NCBI GenBank assembly: GCA_035079385.1
Contig: JAVHKY010000056.1
Span: 6,207,501 to 6,271,500, forward strand
Reading direction: 5' to 3'
DNA length: 64,000 nucleotides
Origin: Aspidiotus rigidus
Lineage: Eukaryota; Arthropoda; Insecta; Hemiptera; Diaspididae
Shown: positions 60,364 to 64,000 of the stretch, piece after piece
Layout: each line of letters begins with the position of its first letter
Numbering within the stretch: position 1 is the first letter of the stretch
Translations under genes and position numbers: made by a program
The notes under the pieces: model-generated
The model's input: only the letters and a program-made list of their open reading frames with translations
Databases searched by the model: none
Told to the model about the DNA's origin: nothing

Positions 60364-60576
60364 ATAAGGCTTTTCCAGCGTTCCACATTGCATACTTATT
60401 CGCCTCATTCTTATCAATACGGTGGGCTTTCTAACATTATTCTCATGGGTATTGCTAGGTTGCATACTCATTTTCATTCCGGTGTCAACCTGCCATAAGA
60501 TCAATGTTAGGGAGCCCACCGTATTGATAAGAATCAGGCAGATAATTATGCAATATGGAACGCTGGAAAAGCCTTA
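60364..60576. repeat. Inverted repeat nested in the 59830 hAT element
   Basis: AAGGCTTTTCCAGCGTTCCA (60366) pairs with TGGAACGCTGGAAAAGCCTT (60556-60575), and CTTATCAATACGGTGGGC (60411) pairs with GCCCACCGTATTGATAAG (about 60515). Confidence 0.85.
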
Positions 60577-60982
60577 TAGACTAAATCGCCGTGACGTCAT
60601 TCATGAACATTTACTGATAACAGGAATCGAGAGAATGCGAGAGTATACTGTATCAGTTCAAAGTAGGATATCGATTCCCATAAGAATACACAGGGATCAT
60701 TTCGATCATACGCTCAAATTAAAAAATTGGAAATAAGTAAGCAATTACGTGTTTATATTTAGAATCAGGAAGTTCTCATGTCTTGGAAAATGTACCTGCG
60801 GTTCTTAACTTATTTCTTGTTTTCAATTAATCTGAACGTAAGATCGAAACGTTCCCGTGTATTTCTTATGGAGCATTTTTTTTGTTTTGAACTTACGCGT
60901 AAGTTGGGGTAAGTCATTGCGGAGCAAACATCGCCTTGTTATTAGTGAATGTCCGTGAATGACGTCACGGCGATTTAGTCTA
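60577..60982. mobile_element. Foldback MITE with TGACGTCA arms, nested in the hAT element
   Basis: TAGACTAAATCGCCGTGACG and TCATTCA (left) mirror TGAATGACGTCACGGCGATT and TAGTCTA (right). The core carries CCCATAAGAATACACAGGGA (60678) and GTTCCCGTGTATTTCTTATG (60851). Confidence 0.85.
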
Positions 60983-61282
60983 TCCAGTCGGAAATAATTT
61001 CATTAATGACGTTCTTTTCGCTTCAGGAGAGAGAGCGCAATTCTAAAAGCAGATTTGCGTTCTACGCGAAAAAACGCTTGAAAATGTTCAGATGATAAGC
61101 CTATTTTCAAGAATTTATACCAGAAATCAAAAATTTCTGATTTTTCGTTAGCTTTTAGTTTTTAGCCGTTAGCTAGCTTTTCGCACGCAGTTAGCTGTTA
61201 GACTTTCCGTTAGCTTTTCTACTCAAGGTCATTAGTTTTTAGCCAATCCGTTAGCGTTTCCGAACGGCTTACCACCCCTGGT

Positions 61283-61690
61283 TCGAAATAATTTCGAGAT
61301 TTGTGATCGATGGTGCTTAGGGAAAGTAAACAAACTTTTTTTATACAGACTTTTCCATAAGAAGAAAAATTGAATTTGATCATTTGCTCATATTTGAATA
61401 GAAGAATAAAGTGAGAAACAAAAAATACATTCTCAAATATTTGAGATCTTCCACATCTTGATATCAACGTTGAATTCCTTATTTATTTCTCATTTTGAAA
61501 TACTAACACATGATCGAAATGTTCCCTGTGTATTCTTATGGGAGTCAATAATGTTCTAAGCACCATCGCATGATACTATCGCAAAATTCTGCGATACTAT
61601 CGCAGAATATCGCGCACTATCGATCAAAATTGCTCGATGTTAGCAGTTAGTGACGTCACGTGAACAAAGAGGATTTGAAATACAAGTCAG
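61283..61690. mobile_element. Foldback MITE, inverted near-copy of 32256-32660
   Basis: Same 400-bp unit in opposite orientation. Ends TGTTAGCAGTTAGTGACGTC; the TGACGTCA octamer is intact here (61651-61658) but mutated in the 32-kb copy. It abuts the right edge of the 59830 hAT element. Confidence 0.8.
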
Positions 61691-62045
61691 AGCCAGTTTA
61701 TTGTTAGTTGCCAGTTTTTGACCTTTCATCCGTTACCCCCTCATTTTCTTCTCATACAACCGAAAACTCCCAAAATGACGGTCAATTGGAGAGGTGACCT
61801 GTGGCACTTCCAGCACTTGGAGTATGGGAAGGAAGCAACCCAATTCCAAGGTCCAGTGCCATCAACCACTCCAATCTAACCAAAACGCAAAACGAGTGGC
61901 ATCAATAGTAGGAGAGTTATTACCGGGTGCGGCAAAAGTTCCGTTCCGCTATCTGAATATAGACAAATTTCCTCTGACGTCATACAGATGACAAGAATAC
62001 CCAGTCCGATGTTTATGATCTGACAAGAGTACCCGTTCTGGTGTT
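61691..62045 (+). other. Unassigned, relatively GC-rich segment
   Basis: Reads partly open in two plus frames (ATG at 61775, NWRGDLWHFQHLEYGKEA; and a 65-codon ORF at 61794-61991), both ending in stops. It may be a decayed coding fragment. No family recognised. Confidence 0.25.
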
Positions 62046-62049
62046 TTTG

Positions 62050-62290
62050 ATTTGGTTGCTCGCATAAGAATACACGGGGAGCAAAGATCTAGGTATAAAT
62101 ATACAAAAACTACATGGTGAACTTGACGTTAAAATTAGTATTTTCAATTTAGATGGTTCCTAGAACGTGTTCATGTACTTTTGGTTATTAAGAAATGGCT
62201 TATTTCCAGATAGTAACACTTCAATCTTTGCTCCCTGTGTTATCCTTATGGGAGTCAGAAGTCTCCTAAGCCACCGTGGCAACACTGATT
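62050..62290. mobile_element. Foldback element with GCTCCC...GGGAG core
   Basis: CGCATAAGAATACACGGGGA then GCAAAGAT (62061-62088) mirrors ATCTTTGCTCCCTGTGTTAT and CCTTATGGGAG (62224-62254) around an AT-rich centre. Confidence 0.75.
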
Positions 62291-62484
62291 CCTAACTATG
62301 ACGTAGGCAGGAGACCGGTCTATGGCTAAGCGCATTATATTTATGTCTTCCACGCGCCTATACAGCGTATATACATACTCAATTAATGTTTATTAACCTG
62401 TTCAGTTATGTTGTAACGGCTTGACGTTGCAGTGTCAGTCTCGTGACTGCATAATGTTTGATGGAAACCCATTGAAGCACTCAA

Positions 62485-62618
62485 CTGCCGTGCAAATAAT
62501 GTTTGACGAACGTGCAGTGTCTACGATTAGGGAAAATAATCCTACATCACTCGTTTTTTAACAACCTTTTTGCGAAATTCAATACCTGCACGTTCGTCGA
62601 ACATTATTTGTACGGCAG
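62485..62618. repeat. 33-bp-arm hairpin
   Basis: CTGCCGTGCAAATAATGTTT plus GACGAACGTGCAG (62485-62517) pairs with 62586-62618 with three or fewer mismatches; loop 68 bp. CGTTCGTC recurs once more at about 62646. Confidence 0.85.
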
Positions 62619-62938
62619 TCAAAAGAAGAAAGAATTAAATTTTGTACGTTCGTCATCACGGCGATCACAAAACAATCTTTTTATAATACATGAAGCGAAA
62701 GCGTGGCGCTATCTCCGGAGGAAAACGTGGGCTATCGCTAGCCCTCGATATTTCTGATCGCTCGTTGCGTCGTATGCTCAAGCGTATGAAGTACCACACT
62801 TCATCAATTAAATTACAATTTTTTCCCGATTTTTTCTTTGTTTTTTTCCTCTTAATTTTAATTGTGCAAATCGGGAATGGAACTCTTACCGCACCCTGTA
62901 TATCGGTAATTGATAGTACAGTACAGTCTAGTTCATAG

Positions 62939-63850
62939 CAGTGATGATAAGCCAGCCGTAAGCTTTAAGTTTTAAGCCGTATTTTATCGACTTTAAGCTT
63001 TAAGTTTTAAGCCTAAGTCATATTCTTGTAGGCTGTAAGGACGGTACATTATAGAGGTATTGACACTCGCATATCTTCACCATAAAAACAACTGTCCGTG
63101 GTTCTCTGGCTGTTCCGCAACGTATTTGTAGAACGCGTTGTCAGTCTGGTTTCGATAGTATACAGAGTCTTATGGCAACTCACTGCTTTTCAAAATTTTT
63201 TTTAAAAATCAGGAATTAACGTAGAGAGCTACTGATTGTGTTGAAAAAACCCAAAAAAATAACCCCGACATTTTTTTTCCCGACAAAATTTTTTCCCGAC
63301 GGGCGGACTTCGCCAAAAAATTAAATTTTATTAAACTCTATAATATTCAAAAATATTTATTTTTCTAGGTACATTTCTCGATGTTCTATAATCTTTGAAA
63401 AATTCAACAATACTAGGGTACCTACGGTAAAGCCGTGCTACTAGCGGGGTGAGGAAGGATGCGCTAACCGGAGACCAAGATCGTTGCAAACCTAGCGGAA
63501 TTCCTTGTTCACTACCAGATTTTGTGAGACACAATTTTTGCGTAGTGTCAATACCTCTATAATATACCGTGGCCGTAAGCTTTAAGCCAAGCTGTATTTT
63601 TTTGAACCAAAAGAGTAACACTAAACAGTTGATACTTGATAAAAAAAGAGCAAAGGCCCCTGAAAAATTCGATTTTAAGCCGTAAGCCCTAAGTTTTAAG
63701 CCGTATAGCCGTATTTTTTCGGCTTCAGCCTTCAAGCTTTAAGCCAAAGCCTTATTCTTGTGAGCCGTAAGCTTTAAGCTAAGCTATATGCTTATCAAAT
63801 TTAAGCTTCAGCTGTAAGCTTAAGCTTTATTATACAGCTTGACATCCCTG
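62939..63850. mobile_element. hAT-like element, 912 bp, perfect 8-bp target duplication
   Basis: Ends CAGTGATGATAAGC and, on the other strand, CAGGGATGTCAAGC (11 of 14). GTTCATAG at 62931-62938 and 63851-63858 is a perfect 8-bp target duplication. Both ends are packed with AAGCTTTAAG/TTTTAAGCCGTA words. No ORF for a transposase. Confidence 0.92.
63041..63570. mobile_element. MITE nested in the 62939 element (37710 family)
   Basis: Left end ACGGTACATTATAGAGGTAT plus TGACAC; right end mirrors it with one mismatch (GTGTCAATACCTCTATAATA plus TACCGT). The interior resembles 37710-38123 (GGGTACCT..GGT, TTTCTCGATGTTCTATA). Confidence 0.8.
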
Positions 63851-63934
63851 GTTCATAGTTGATTTGAAGTGTTGGGCCGGATTTTCGATGTTGAAATATG
63901 TCGATAATTGAGATCGAGATTTCCAATCGCAAAC

Positions 63935-64000
63935 TCACTCCCATAAGAAATACACGGGGAGCGAAGATCAGTATGGTATTAATCAGAAATGAGAAACAAT
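63935..64000. mobile_element. Foldback element cut by the window end
   Basis: CTCCCATAAGAAATACACGG then GGAGCGAAGATCAGTATGG matches one arm of the 37317 element (GGGGAGCAAGGATCAGTATG). The partner arm lies beyond the window. Confidence 0.7.

Larger units (their letters stand above)
59830..61280. mobile_element. hAT-like element, 1451 bp, perfect 8-bp target duplication
   Basis: Terminal inverted repeats CAGGGGTGGTAAGC at both ends, exact over 14 bp, a classic hAT terminus. GTTCGAAA at 59822-59829 and 61281-61288 is a perfect 8-bp target duplication. Both ends are packed with GTTAGC/TTAGCTGTTAGC words. No transposase; much of the interior is later foldback insertions (60364-60982). Confidence 0.92.

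Overview
The window is AT-rich, repeat-dense, intron-containing animal nuclear DNA. It is most likely from an insect, and a hemipteran would fit, but no single gene proves the order. Evidence for an arthropod: a 17-exon secreted haem peroxidase, short GT-AG introns, Penelope-like elements, a Ty1/copia element with an animal initiator-Met primer site, an R2-type LINE fragment, and many hAT-like and foldback elements. There are no bacterial genes, CRISPR arrays, tRNAs or rRNAs.

Layout. 0.3-12.4 kb: a minus-strand haem peroxidase gene that I rebuilt exon by exon; the reading frame stays open through all 17 coding exons. Its introns hold a dead Penelope-like element (5.5-7.6 kb), a Tigger/pogo transposase fragment, a TACTAG-type repeat field and a hairpin. 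12.4-29.9 kb: gene-poor DNA with an R2-like LINE fragment, two hAT-like elements, a perfect 50-bp-arm hairpin, an hAT transposase relic and a Penelope GIY-YIG fragment. 29.9-37.0 kb: two small minus-strand mitochondrial genes, the ATP synthase inhibitor IF1 (3 exons) and the copper chaperone COX17 (2 exons), separated by repeats. 37-49 kb: nested MITEs, a perfect GAA tract of about 640 bp, and a short LTR pair (TRIM-like) inside a TA microsatellite. 49.0-50.3 kb: two copies of a foldback element in opposite orientation. 50.3-55.6 kb: a complete Ty1/copia retrotransposon with identical 150-bp LTRs, a 5-bp target duplication and an uninterrupted 1572-codon ORF. 55.9-56.4 kb: a plus-strand DUF4602 (C1orf131-like) gene starting about 350 bp beyond the retrotransposon. 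56.5-64 kb: nested foldback and hAT elements, two with perfect 8-bp target duplications.

The four recognisable host genes do not form one pathway. IF1 and COX17 are both nuclear genes for oxidative phosphorylation and share a strand, but 5.2 kb of repeats lie between them. The most unusual signal is in the repeats: several foldback elements with different stems carry the same short word, TGTATTTCTTATG, in their loop or core. Separately, the hAT-like elements each have ends packed with their own family-specific short word.
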